Source: Actinomycetota bacterium
Lineage (GTDB): Bacteria > Actinomycetota > Thermoleophilia > Gaiellales > Gaiellaceae
Length of the DNA: 48,661 bases
Direction of reading: 5' to 3'
NCBI GenBank assembly: GCA_003134505.1
Contig: PLBK01000038.1
Location: 15,862-64,522, forward strand
The translations under genes and the position numbers were made by a program. Positions 17,952 through 24,994 of this stretch are shown piece after piece. The stretch's first letter is position 1, and every line of letters starts with the position of its first letter. Under the pieces are notes generated by a model that made no database searches, was not told the origin of the DNA, and saw only the letters and a list, made by a program, of their open reading frames with translations.

Positions 17952-18411
17952 GACGACATCCTAGGACGGCGGCAAGGCGAAAGAAACCGTCTCTTTCGGA
18001 CACGACGCCCGCGAGCTCCAGCTCCGTCAGCGCCGCGGCGAGCTCGCCCGCGTCGAGCTCCAGCGCTCTCGCGAGCGCGTCGGCGCCTGCGGGCTCGACC
18101 TCGAGGCGGGCGACGATCCGCGCCGCGGTCTCGCCGAGCTCCGGGAGCGCCGGAGCGCCTTCGGGCTCGATTCCGAACACCTCCAGCACGTCGGCCGAGG
18201 ACGTGAGGGCGGCCGCTCCGCTCCGCAGCAGCCGGTTCGAGCCGACCGACAACGCGGACGTGATCTCTCCTGGGACGGCCAGCACCTCGCGGCCTTCTTC
18301 GAGCGCGAGATCGGCCGTGATCAGCGCACCGCTCCGCTCGCGGGCCTCCACGACCACGGTCGCCTGGGCGAGGCCGGCGATGATGCGGTTGCGCGCGGGG
18401 AAGCGCCAGGG
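17944..18411 (-). pseudogene. dprA: dprA, 3' part (separated by the integrated element)
   Basis: This encodes the C-terminal 155 residues of DprA, the RecA-loading protein of natural transformation. It begins inside the conserved WRFPARNRIIAGLAQ motif of the Rossmann-like domain and continues through VVVEARERSGALITA and EGREVLAVPGEI. A winged-helix tail ends the protein (DALARALELDAGELAAAL, LAGVVSERDGFF). No start codon precedes the motif in frame inside the element, so this part is not a complete gene. The matching 5' part ends at 29560, over 11 kb away on the same strand. Joining the two at the GG core yields an uninterrupted 336-codon frame. The stop overlaps the GTG of the next gene. Confidence 0.93.
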
Positions 18412-18420
18412 GAGGTCCCA
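18401..18420. other. left attachment site, GG core at 18410-18411
   Basis: At this junction the sequence GCGCCAG (dprA) runs into GG and then GGAGGTCCC (element). The DprA reading frame is recognisable up to here and not beyond. The GG is shared with the right junction at 29560-29561. Confidence 0.75.
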
Positions 18421-18491
18421 CCGGAAGCACCCGGCGGTTCCCCGCCACCCGGAGGTCTCGTTGCGTCCGTCGGCGCCTGCACAATACGGGC

Positions 18492-18845
18492 ATGGCAGGC
18501 GGCCAGGCGGACAGCACGACAGCTCCTCCCGTCTGCCCGAACCACGGCCCGATGCGCTGGTCGGTCAGTGACCACACGTGGCTGTGCAACGGGTGCATGA
18601 ACGAATTTGCGAGCCGCCAGGCCGCCAAGGCCGACGAGGTAGAGCGCCGTGCCGCCGCCTTGCCGCCCGTGCCGCCCCCAGAGCCTGAGCCGCCTACATG
18701 CCCCGACCACCCAGGGCAGCCGCTCAGACGGCACACGTTCCGCCGGACCGGGCATCCCTATTGGACCTGCCGGGAGTGCAACCGGGAGGCGGAGGAGCAA
18801 GGCGGCGTTGCGTACACGCCGAAATACCCTCTGCCCGGTGGGTAG
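18492..18845 (+). CDS. small protein with two zinc-binding Cys/His clusters
   Basis: A 117-residue protein with CPNHGPMRW followed by WLCNGCMNEFASRQAAK, and a second, similar unit, CPDHPGQPL followed by YWTCRECNREAEEQG. Each unit has the spacing CxxH-x(n)-CxxC expected of a zinc ribbon. A Pro/Glu-rich linker (PPVPPPEPEPP) joins them. It looks like a duplicated treble-clef or ribbon module, typical of small phage and mobile-element proteins. It is the first gene inside the left end and would be divergent from the recombinase gene in the circular form. The function is unknown. Confidence 0.6.
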   Translation: MAGGQADSTTAPPVCPNHGPMRWSVSDHTWLCNGCMNEFASRQAAKADEVERRAAALPPVPPPEPEPPTCPDHPGQPLRRHTFRRTGHPYWTCRECNREAEEQGGVAYTPKYPLPGG

Positions 18846-18933
18846 GTCGCCCCGCGACTGGGGTAGGTCGCCCCGCGACCGCAGATATTGCTATTGAGAT
18901 TAGAGGTATTGGGGGTCGCAGCGCGACCTACCC
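18840..18933. repeat. iteron-like cluster of three dyad repeats around an AT-rich core
   Basis: GGGTAGGTCGCCCCGCGAC occurs at 18840-18858 and again at 18861-18879, with a period of 21 bp (two helical turns). A third copy lies inverted at 18914-18933 (read on the minus strand as GGGTAGGTCGC-GCT-GCGACC). Each copy is itself a dyad, GTCGC-NNN-GCGAC. The 30 bp between copies two and three is AT-rich (AGATATTGCTATTGAGATTA), rare in this genome. This layout suits a replication origin or a multi-site operator. Confidence 0.75.
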
Positions 18934-19355
18934 TGGGTCCTGTCCCCTGTCTCCTGTCGGTTCTCGGTCGGTGGCGACGGGCAACGGGCATTTGCTCCAA
19001 CCAGGGCCAACATCCGAGGCTGCGCCTGGCTGGCCTCAGGAGCCGGCCGCCGGACCATTTGGGGTAGGGCCTGGCTATTTAATGCCGAGGGAACGCGCAG
19101 CGCGCCCAGGCACATTGTTCCGTGGAATGACCGCCACGATTGACCCAGACAGACCCACATCACAGAGAATTCGGCGCGTGCTGGTCTGTCCGCGTCGAAG
19201 GGTGGTTGGTCGCCGCCCGCCTCGCCAGAGCTACATGCCCTGGTTCGGAGTTGACGGCTTCCGCGTCGTCCTCCAATATCCACGCCCGCCGAGATGGTCC
19301 CGTGTCTCCTAACACGGGACCCCGGCAGGGCCATTTCGGCAATTAGGAGAGCCGC
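18846..19355. other. 510-bp intergenic region of the element's left arm
   Basis: Apart from the iteron-like cluster at its left edge and the hairpin at 19296-19321, I see no convincing gene here. Short open frames lack ribosome sites and codon bias. TTGACC at 19140 is a possible -35, but no good -10 is spaced from it. Its position between repeats and the winged-helix gene suggests a control or replication region. Confidence 0.5.
19296..19321 (+). terminator. perfect hairpin upstream of the winged-helix gene
   Basis: GGTCCCGTGT, loop CTCCTA, ACACGGGACC form a 10-bp perfect stem ending 34 nt before the ATG of the next gene. There is no T-run. It could be an attenuator, an operator or a processing site instead of a terminator. 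Confidence 0.45.
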
Positions 19356-19754
19356 ATGCCACGCAAGAAGCAACCGCAGACCGTCCCTGAGCGCTGGCGC
19401 GAACTGGCCGCCGAGCAGGGGCTGACATCGACCGAAATGCTCACCGTCTACGGGCTGTCCGTACTCCTGGACGACGACGGCCAGGGCAGCCCCAGTTACC
19501 ACGACCTCGGCAAGGTGACGATGCTCAAGCGCACAGCCGTCAAGGAGGCCGTGAAATCCCTCCGCGATAAAGGCCTGCTGCACGTGACGGAGCGCCGCCA
19601 GGATTACAAGAAGCACCGCACCAACGAGTACGTCGCCCTCGTCCCACAGCCTCGCCTGCCGGTCGTCTGTCCCTCTTGTGGGCGCGTGAACGACAGAGGC
19701 GAGTGGCTCGACGAGATGACGCAGGCGTGCGGGTTCTGCGGCTTCGCTCCTTGA
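19356..19754 (+). CDS. winged-helix protein with C-terminal zinc ribbon (possible replication initiator or regulator)
   Basis: A 132-residue protein. Residues about 20-85 form a helix-turn-helix with wing: SPSYHDLGKVTMLKRTAVKE, then AVKSLRDKGLLHVTERR, the pattern of phage and plasmid Rep N-termini and MarR-like regulators. The C-terminus is a zinc ribbon, CPSCGRVNDRG with CGFCGFAP. TAGGAGA lies 6 nt before the ATG. The gene is bracketed by two perfect hairpins (19296-19321 and 19853-19884) and follows the iteron-like cluster. That position is what suggests a role in origin binding or in controlling the left arm; this is inference. Confidence 0.6.
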   Translation: MPRKKQPQTVPERWRELAAEQGLTSTEMLTVYGLSVLLDDDGQGSPSYHDLGKVTMLKRTAVKEAVKSLRDKGLLHVTERRQDYKKHRTNEYVALVPQPRLPVVCPSCGRVNDRGEWLDEMTQACGFCGFAP

Positions 19755-19852
19755 GCAGCCCCCGCGGGCGCAGGTGACCATCCCCACCCTGCGCCCCGCA
19801 TTCCCTATTCCTGGCGAGCGCGCCCTAACGGGGACCGCACGCAGCTCGCCAC

Positions 19853-19884
19853 GGAGCGCCAGTGCCTCCTATCACTGGCGCTCC
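19853..19884 (+). terminator. perfect 12-bp hairpin downstream of the winged-helix gene
   Basis: GGAGCGCCAGTG, an 8-nt loop and CACTGGCGCTCC pair perfectly about 100 nt after the stop of the winged-helix gene and before the next ribosome site. It is a likely terminator, although no T-run follows. Confidence 0.55.
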
Positions 19885-19962
19885 ACCAACTGCCGCTCAG
19901 ACATGGGCGACGCCGCCAGGGACGTTCGTCCCGGGCCACCCTCGCAAGAGGAGGTAACACGC

Positions 19963-20337
19963 ATGCCGCTCTACGACTTCGACCTGCCGGATGGCCTGTC
20001 GCCAGCCGCACTCAGAGCACACCCGGTGAACCACGTTCTCCGGGATGCCGCGTTCAGGGACGGTGCAGGCATCCCGACCAAGGCCGAACTGGATGCCCTT
20101 GCTCTCCCGACGGCCGCTCGCGCCGCCGTCCTCAAGGCCTCCAAGGAGATCGCCGCCAGGTTCCAGGAAGGCGAGCAGGATGAGGCCCGCAACCTGGCCG
20201 ACGAATACACGGCCATTGTCCTGGGTGGCCTCAGCGAGGAATACCTGGACCCGGATTACCGCCAGACGGCCGTGGACCCGACCGATGGCATGACGCCTGG
20301 CGAACTTGCAGCTCACATCGAGCGGGTGGGCGTCTGA
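19963..20337 (+). CDS. hypothetical protein, phage-like
   Basis: A 124-residue acidic protein (MPLYDFDLPDGLSPAAL, later AAVLKASKEIAARFQEGEQ and EYTAIVLGGLSEEYLDP). It appears mostly helical, without Cys clusters, signal or membrane segment. The start at 19963 is chosen because GAGGAGGTAACACGC precedes it; the frame is open further upstream but without a ribosome site. Its stop overlaps the ATG of the next gene by one base, so the two are co-translated. I do not recognise the family. Confidence 0.55.
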   Translation: MPLYDFDLPDGLSPAALRAHPVNHVLRDAAFRDGAGIPTKAELDALALPTAARAAVLKASKEIAARFQEGEQDEARNLADEYTAIVLGGLSEEYLDPDYRQTAVDPTDGMTPGELAAHIERVGV

Positions 20338-20705
20338 TGGCCCAGCACAATGTCGGGACCCGCCTGGGTAACACAGAACGGCCTCAGGAGGAGCGCGATC
20401 CGAACTTCCTGACGGCCGTCCGAATCGAGATCGCCCAAGATGCAGCACGCGGAGTGATGCCTACGCACGGCGCGTGGGGTCAACACGCCGAAGAGGCCTT
20501 CGAGGGCAAGGAGGAGGCCCTGGCTGGCCTGTGGGAGCTGGCCACGCGCGTGAACAAGGAACGTGCCGAGGCCGACAGGGTGGCCGCTGAAAGGCGGGTG
20601 CTCCAGGACGAGACGCAGCGCGTCCTCAAGGAATGGGACGAGGCAGAACAGGCCAAGCGCCTCGCCAAGGCCGAGACCGAGGCCCGGAAGAGGCTGGGAC
20701 TGTGA
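20337..20705 (+). CDS. hypothetical coiled-coil protein
   Basis: A 122-residue protein with a Lys/Glu/Ala-rich C-terminal half (NKERAEADRVAAERRVLQDE onwards to AKAETEARKRLGL) that should form a coiled coil. The N-terminal half contains TAVRIEIAQDAARGVMPTHG. Overlapping start and stop codons link it to its neighbours on both sides. Small coiled-coil proteins in such strings often assist recombination or packaging in phages, but nothing in the sequence assigns a function. Confidence 0.55.
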   Translation: MAQHNVGTRLGNTERPQEERDPNFLTAVRIEIAQDAARGVMPTHGAWGQHAEEAFEGKEEALAGLWELATRVNKERAEADRVAAERRVLQDETQRVLKEWDEAEQAKRLAKAETEARKRLGL

Positions 20706-20950
20706 CCTACCGGAGACTGAACGAATCGGAGATCTACCGGGACACCGCCGAGAATTTCCTGTGGGCCGAGCCCTATTGCGAAGTCTGTAGCGAGCGGGTG
20801 GCCACGGAGATCCACATCACCGGCGGCTGCCTCCGCGAGCCACCGCTGTCCGACGATGAGATCACACCCGTGTGCCGGGCTTGCCACGACGACACGGGAT
20901 GCACCGCTTACCCGGACACGCCGACGCACAGGTTCTGCCAGAGCCTGTGA
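20702..20950 (+). CDS. small HNH-like zinc protein
   Basis: An 82-residue protein that starts at the GTG overlapping the previous stop. CEVCSERVATEIHITGG and PVCRACHDDTGC give two CxxC knuckles in the order of HNH homing-type nucleases. The usual second catalytic His (EIHHI) is replaced (EIHIT), and the expected Asn/His finger is only partly present. It may be a catalytically weak HNH domain or a pure zinc-binding adaptor. It is the last gene of the 19963-20950 string. Confidence 0.55.
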   Translation: MTYRRLNESEIYRDTAENFLWAEPYCEVCSERVATEIHITGGCLREPPLSDDEITPVCRACHDDTGCTAYPDTPTHRFCQSL

Positions 20951-21061
20951 AGGACATTGGCGCCACCGGCCGATATGGAGCGGCAGGGTTAGGCGTCACG
21001 GCTCAGGTGCGGCTCGATTCCGGCCCGAGCCCGCCTGAGCCCCAGCTTCCCGGTCAGAGCG

Positions 21062-21616
21062 CTAACCGGGGAGCCAGCCCTCGCGGTAGCGCGTCGGCTC
21101 GCTCGGCCGGAACCGCGCGTACGCCTGCTTCGGATCGTCGGTCTCCTCCGCGACGCCGGCGCCGTGGCGCAGCGCGGCCTCGGCGACCGTGTAGCCGCCC
21201 CAGTTCCTGCCGCGCGTCCGGTCGCGCGCTCCCACCGCGAAGACGACGCACGGAACGTCGCCTGCGCCGACGATGACGTGCTGCGTCTCGGGTGGGCAAT
21301 GGACGAAGTCCCATGCTCGCAGCGGCCGCTCCTCGCCCTCGACGATCAGCAGTGCCTCACCTGAGATTACGAGGAAGTCCTCCTGGTCGGCCTCCCAGTG
21401 GTACATCGCCATGGGCTCGCCCGGCCCGAGCACGTAGATGCCGATCCCGAGCTGCGGGAAGGCGAAGGGGAACTCGGGCCCGCCGTCGAAGTCGCCGGCC
21501 ACGCCGCGGCCCTCGCGGTCGAACCAGCGCGTCTCGCGGGCGTTCAGGACGAACCAGCCGTCGCCCGCGGGGACGAGCCCGTGCTCAGTCGGCTCGAGCG
21601 GCGCCTCGGGAACCAC
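21062..21616 (-). CDS. cupin-domain protein (element cargo)
   Basis: A 184-residue single-domain cupin. The first cupin motif is degenerate (GPGEPMAMYHWEADQEDFLV), with His and Glu ligands in MYHWEADQEDF. The second motif lies around RAWDFVHCPPETQHVIVGAG. The C-terminal part (EETDDPKQAYARFRPSEPTR) resembles chromosomal actinobacterial cupins annotated only by fold. The sugar or small-molecule ligand is unknown. It opposes its neighbours, has chromosomal-style GC-rich codons and lacks any link to mobility, so it looks like a passenger gene. GTG start. Confidence 0.7.
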   Translation of the reverse strand: MVPEAPLEPTEHGLVPAGDGWFVLNARETRWFDREGRGVAGDFDGGPEFPFAFPQLGIGIYVLGPGEPMAMYHWEADQEDFLVISGEALLIVEGEERPLRAWDFVHCPPETQHVIVGAGDVPCVVFAVGARDRTRGRNWGGYTVAEAALRHGAGVAEETDDPKQAYARFRPSEPTRYREGWLPG

Positions 21617-21842
21617 CGCACGATCATAGAGGGGCGACCGCCGCGCCCACGGGCCGGTCCGCGCCGCGTCTCTCTGGCTCTACCCCTTGCGTATGGGAGG
21701 GGACCCAGATCTAGGGGAGTTACTAGGGGCGACCCCCGCTGTCGGGCGCCCCGTTGCATGCACATCGTTGGGTACGTGGGGTTACCAGCTGCTGTCGCAG
21801 GACTCGCAGGCAACAGCCCCGTAGACAGACAGGAGAGTGGAC

Positions 21843-21938
21843 ATGACCGCTCTACAACAACCGCCAGTCCCTCCGACCGGGGACCTGTACCCCGTTGTTC
21901 CGACACCTGCGCAGGCTCTCCTCCGCACATGTCGCTGA
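21843..21938 (+). CDS. 31-residue leader-type peptide
   Basis: A short frame MTALQQPPVPPTGDLYPVV ending LRTCR. It is preceded by a clear Shine-Dalgarno (AGGAGAG, 5 nt before ATG) and overlaps the ATG of the zinc-finger gene by 10 nt. Either it is translated as a coupling peptide or it marks a frameshift between two parts of one gene. The Pro-rich sequence has no known relatives that I can name. Confidence 0.35.
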   Translation: MTALQQPPVPPTGDLYPVVPTPAQALLRTCR

Positions 21939-22315
21939 CGGCCCGTTCGAAGGACAGCCCCGGCCAAGTGCGGACGGGGGAGGAATGGCACCGGCTGGGC
22001 GAACCGGAGGCGCAACCCACCCCGACGAGGCACCGCGACACGGCCGAATCCCGCCGCCGCCGCAAGGAGTACCGGCGCCGGAAGCACATCGCCCTCAGAC
22101 TCCAGGAGGCGAGCTTGTCGGCCGCGACGGGAGATTGCCCGATTTGCGGCTGCCCCTTGAGCCCCGGTGACACGGTGCAGAAGGACAGGGAGACAGGTTC
22201 CGTTGTCCACAGGCACTGCGTCGAGCTCCGGCGCGAGCAGCGTTACCGCGACCGGGTCTTGCGTGCCCGCGGTCTGTCCGGCTGGATCTCACAGAAGCGC
22301 CTCACGCGACCTTGA
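21929..22315 (+). CDS. basic zinc-finger protein
   Basis: A 128-residue protein. The middle is strongly basic (ESRRRRKEYRRRKHIALRLQ), followed by a zinc-binding unit CPICGCPLSPGDTVQKD with HRHCVEL, giving C-x2-C and H-x2-C ligands. It is probably a DNA- or RNA-binding accessory protein. ATG at 21929 is used because translation can be coupled to the small upstream peptide; no independent ribosome site is obvious. An alternative reading in another frame is rejected for poor codon use. Confidence 0.5.
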   Translation: MSLTARSKDSPGQVRTGEEWHRLGEPEAQPTPTRHRDTAESRRRRKEYRRRKHIALRLQEASLSAATGDCPICGCPLSPGDTVQKDRETGSVVHRHCVELRREQRYRDRVLRARGLSGWISQKRLTRP

Positions 22316-22336
22316 CAGCCCGGAAGCTCTAGACAC

Positions 22337-22375
22337 GGCAGGCGGCGAGCGCTGAACTGCCGCCCGCCGCCTGCC
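22337..22375. terminator. bidirectional hairpin between convergent genes
   Basis: GGCAGGCGGC and GCCGCCTGCC, 19 nt apart, pair perfectly between the zinc-finger gene (plus) and the 58-residue gene (minus). Confidence 0.5.
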
Positions 22376-22386
22376 AACTTCACCAC

Positions 22387-22410
22387 GCGCCTCCGCTACC
22401 CCGGAGGCGC
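22387..22410 (-). terminator. hairpin downstream of the 58-residue protein gene
   Basis: GCGCCTCCG, loop CTACCC, CGGAGGCGC form a 9-bp perfect stem 10 nt past the minus-strand stop. No T-run is present. Confidence 0.5.
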
Positions 22411-22420
22411 ATCCAATTAC

Positions 22421-22597
22421 CTAGGCGCCCATCCTCTCGGCCACGAGCACGTCGTCTGCCTTCTTGGCTGCGGCCAGCACAACTTCCACGAGCCCCCTTG
22501 GATCGTCGCCGTTTGGGTCGTCTTCGTACGCCTGCACGAAGGCCCTGGCCTTCGCGTACAGGCGCGTCAGGTATGCGTCTACAGGGTATTCCGGCAT
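22421..22597 (-). CDS. small acidic hypothetical protein
   Basis: A 58-residue helical acidic protein (MPEYPVDAYLTRLYAKARAF, later DPRGLVEVVLAAAKKADDVL). The start is fixed by AAGGAGGCAG immediately upstream of the ATG; a longer frame to 22642 lacks a ribosome site. It has no Cys, membrane or HTH features. Small acidic proteins in integrative elements sometimes act as excisionases, anti-restriction proteins or antitoxins, but nothing here discriminates among them. Confidence 0.5.
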   Translation of the reverse strand: MPEYPVDAYLTRLYAKARAFVQAYEDDPNGDDPRGLVEVVLAAAKKADDVLVAERMGA

Positions 22598-22935
22598 CTG
22601 CCTCCTTCTGTCGCTGCCCGCCCGGTCTGGGCGGATGGACACGGAAATCTACCAGCAGGGTCGGACGGGTTCTACACGCCAGAATTGGCAACATACAACC
22701 GCCGCCACCCCAGGACTGGAGCCAGTTCTCGCCCCGTTACAACTGGCGTATCGCCGGGCTAAAGGGCGTTGTCTCCGGCCGGGTATAGGCGTGCCGCCAG
22801 GCGGAGCCCCAGCCAGATACCACGGCCACCCATAGCCCTGGCATATCGCCCCGCGAGAACTGCCGGGACGTCGCTGGATAGGGCCGGGCGGCGAGCCGAA
22901 CGCCAGGGCGCTGCAACGCGACCCGGACCCCGCGT
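22598..22935. other. 338-bp stretch without a gene
   Basis: The stretch between the 58-residue gene and the end of the SRA-like nuclease gene holds only short frames without ribosome sites. I see no convincing hairpin, repeat or RNA gene. Confidence 0.4.
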
Positions 22936-23907
22936 CTACGTGAATCGACCGTCAGCGTTGTCGCCGAAGCGCTTGCCCTCCTGCCAAACGCAGGAGATGC
23001 CCCGTGATGCGAGTAGCGCCTCAAGGTCGTCTCTCGGTCGTTCCGGCAACAGCACTGCCCGCTCGGCCTCGGCTGGTGTGAACCGCCCGTAGTCGGCGAG
23101 CTGACCGATAGCCATACGGACGGCCCCCCGGGATCCCGTGCCCTTCGCTTCGATCAGGTTCTGCCGCGTCTCGTCGTAGAGGTCCGACAGGAGGGGCTTC
23201 GCTTCTGCTGTCGGCTGGATGCGATAACGACTTACCTTCGATCCCTGGGCCTCCATGTACCGCTTGTACGCGAGGACGAGCTTCTGCTCCCGGCGAATGG
23301 CGGTGTGCTCGGCCGCTGATGGATTGACCAGCACTTCCTCGTTGTGCTGCGCCTCCACGGGCACCGTGACGATCGAGGGGTCACCGGGGGTACTGCTGAC
23401 GCCTTCGGCAACTTCGGCAATGTTGAACTCGCCAGGGAGGCGAAGTTCGTCAGCGGGATCATGGAGAGCCTCGCCTACCGGAAGGAGTCGGAACACAATG
23501 ACCTGGCGGGTTGGTCCGCCGCCGGTCTCCTGCGCGTCCATCCGGTAGTACGGCCGCGCTGGATCAGGGGTGAACTCTCCGAGAAACGTAACGGTGCCGC
23601 CAACTCCGCGGAACAGGCGAACTGAGCGCCCCTCCGTCGTGTGGTGGAGCACGGCACGGTTGCCAAGCTTCATCTCCTGGTCTCCGCGCTGCCCCCACCC
23701 GGTGTAGTGGAAGACGTCGTCTACCCAGCCGTCGTAGTACCCGTGTTGGTTGCCGACCTTCGGGTCCGTGAAGAGCAGGACGTTGGGCGTTGAGGCCGAG
23801 GGAGCCATTCCGCCGCGCCCGCTGCCGCCGAACCGCTCGTGCAGCGTGGTTCTCTTGATCGTGTCGCCTGGCGACAGATCCCAGGCCGGGGTTAGTGCTG
23901 TAGCCAT
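22936..23907 (-). CDS. SRA-like (ScoMcrA-type) protein with C-terminal PD-(D/E)XK-like domain
   Basis: A 323-residue protein, probably a modification-dependent restriction enzyme. The N-terminal 130 residues (SPGDTIKRTTLHERFGGSGR, NVLLFTDPKVGNQHGYYDGW, YTGWGQRGDQEM, GRSVRLFRGVGGTVTFLGEF) match the SRA-type module known from ScoMcrA, which reads modified DNA. The C-terminal part has LLSDLYDETRQNLIEAKG followed by a Gln in AIGQLADYGRF, a plausible Asp-x(n)-Glu-x-Lys nuclease core plus Gln. ScoMcrA itself uses an HNH domain, so this is a different catalytic pairing. It is transcribed away from the HTH genes and shares a 90-bp divergent gap with the first of them. Confidence 0.7.
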   Translation of the reverse strand: MATALTPAWDLSPGDTIKRTTLHERFGGSGRGGMAPSASTPNVLLFTDPKVGNQHGYYDGWVDDVFHYTGWGQRGDQEMKLGNRAVLHHTTEGRSVRLFRGVGGTVTFLGEFTPDPARPYYRMDAQETGGGPTRQVIVFRLLPVGEALHDPADELRLPGEFNIAEVAEGVSSTPGDPSIVTVPVEAQHNEEVLVNPSAAEHTAIRREQKLVLAYKRYMEAQGSKVSRYRIQPTAEAKPLLSDLYDETRQNLIEAKGTGSRGAVRMAIGQLADYGRFTPAEAERAVLLPERPRDDLEALLASRGISCVWQEGKRFGDNADGRFT

Positions 23908-23997
23908 ACGCAGAGGCTAAACGCCGAAGGCGCTGACCGTCCGGCAACGCGAGAGCGTGTCCATCGTGCGTCCGGCGAAGCTGCAACAGTTCCCGGG

Positions 23998-24237
23998 ATG
24001 AGCGACGAGATATTGGAACGAATCGACGCAAAGCTCGGCGCGATCCTGGCTCTGACCTTGGACGGCTACCTGCGCGAAACCGGCGCCGCGAGGCCCAAGC
24101 CGAGGTCAGTGGACAGGCTGCTCGCTGATGCCGGGCTCAACACGGCCACCATCGCGAAGATGCTCGGCAAGACCGATCGTGCAGTGCAACTGCAGCTCCA
24201 AGCGCCGGCGAGGAAGGCCACCCGCAAGGGGGGCTAG
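23998..24237 (+). CDS. small HTH protein 1
   Basis: A 79-residue protein. The N-terminal amphipathic helix (MSDEILERIDAKLGAILALT) is followed by a helix-turn-helix NTATIAKMLGKTDRAVQLQL and a basic tail (PARKATRKGG). The HTH resembles sigma-factor region 4 or Trp-repressor-type folds. It is divergent from the SRA-like enzyme and separated by 170 bp from three related small HTH genes. The ATG has only a weak ribosome site. It probably controls the divergent promoter or acts with the other HTH proteins. Confidence 0.6.
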   Translation: MSDEILERIDAKLGAILALTLDGYLRETGAARPKPRSVDRLLADAGLNTATIAKMLGKTDRAVQLQLQAPARKATRKGG

Positions 24238-24407
24238 TCCACATCGGCCATCTGGCAGTACAGGCCTCCTCGGGCTAGCTTCTCGTTGCCGGGGCGGAGG
24301 CCATACGGCCCAGCGCGCGCGTGAGGTCGCTTGCCACGCCCCGGCGCGACCGCGCGTCGTCCGATCGTCCTGTTTGACTATTGGCGGCTCGTTCCAAGCC
24401 TAGTCCT
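24238..24407. other. intergenic control region of the HTH-nuclease operon
   Basis: This region precedes the overlapping HTH genes. It holds a long-loop inverted repeat (GCCGGGGCG at 24288, CGCCCCGGC at 24337) and a second pair, GGTCGC at 24325 with GCGACC at 24346. The latter shares its half-site with the iteron-like cluster. TTGACT at 24374 could be a -35. No gene is seen. Confidence 0.35.
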
Positions 24408-24593
24408 ATGCCCGCACGCGCTGACGATGACAAGCTCGAAGAGCTGCTCCAGACACTGATAGTGCTGCACATGTTCTCGCTGGGCGCCACCCAGGACAAG
24501 ATTGCGAAGGTTGTTGGGCGGCAGAAACTCTGGGTGAACACGATCTTGAAGGGGCTGGCGCGCCCGAAGGCCGGGGCGGGTAGCTCTCAGTGA
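24408..24593 (+). CDS. small HTH protein 2
   Basis: A 61-residue protein made of one helix (DKLEELLQTLIVLHMFSLGA) and an HTH, TQDKIAKVVGRQKLWVNTIL, with a short tail. It has the same architecture as the neighbours at 23998, 24590 and 24804. The ATG at 24408 is used instead of an upstream TTG. Its stop overlaps the next gene's GTG as GTGA, so the operon is translationally coupled. Confidence 0.6.
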   Translation: MPARADDDKLEELLQTLIVLHMFSLGATQDKIAKVVGRQKLWVNTILKGLARPKAGAGSSQ

Positions 24594-24811
24594 CGTCCGG
24601 CGGAGATAACCGCGAACTGGCGCGGATCAGCGAACAGCTCGAGCAGATCAAGCGCCTCATGATCGTGCAGCTGCTCGCGTCGGGAGTGCAGACCAAGCAC
24701 ATCGGCAAGGCTCTTGGGGTTGACGCCAGCCGCATTAGTCAGATGTTCCCGGCACGCGAGATTCAGAAGGTTGCCAAGCGAGGCACGCGCAGCGCCGACT
24801 CTGATGGCTAA
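24590..24811 (+). CDS. small HTH protein 3
   Basis: A 73-residue protein: helix ELARISEQLEQIKRLMIVQL, then HTH TKHIGKALGVDASRISQMF and a basic tail (KVAKRGTRS). The GTG start overlaps the previous stop, and its own stop overlaps the next ATG by 8 nt. It aligns by pattern with the flanking small HTH proteins (hydrophobic helix, short Gly turn, xxIxxxLG turn), suggesting tandem duplication with strong divergence. Confidence 0.6.
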   Translation: MTSGGDNRELARISEQLEQIKRLMIVQLLASGVQTKHIGKALGVDASRISQMFPAREIQKVAKRGTRSADSDG

Positions 24812-24989
24812 GAACGCTCAAGCCGACGAGACGGTCATGCTGCTCAAGCAGCTTCTAGCCATTGAGCTCTATCGGGCTGGGTTGCCTCAATCCGAGATTC
24901 GGGCGCGTCTTGGGATCAACATGAACGTCCTCAGCGACATGCTCAAGGGCGTCAGCCGAGAAATCACCGTTCGCGTTAAGACCGACTAA
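24804..24989 (+). CDS. small HTH protein 4
   Basis: A 61-residue protein: helix ETVMLLKQLLAIELYRAGLP, HTH QSEIRARLGINMNVLSDML, and tail KGVSREITVRVKTD. The ATG at 24804 lies inside the preceding gene. The stop is 5 nt before the ATG of the 299-residue protein, which suggests dosage-linked expression of all members. Confidence 0.6.
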   Translation: MAKNAQADETVMLLKQLLAIELYRAGLPQSEIRARLGINMNVLSDMLKGVSREITVRVKTD

Positions 24990-24994
24990 CGCCC

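Noticed and set aside
24288-24345. Long-loop inverted repeat before the HTH operon as a structured RNA
   Set aside because: A single 9-bp stem with a 40-nt loop in GC-rich DNA is expected by chance. It is kept only as a note on the control region.
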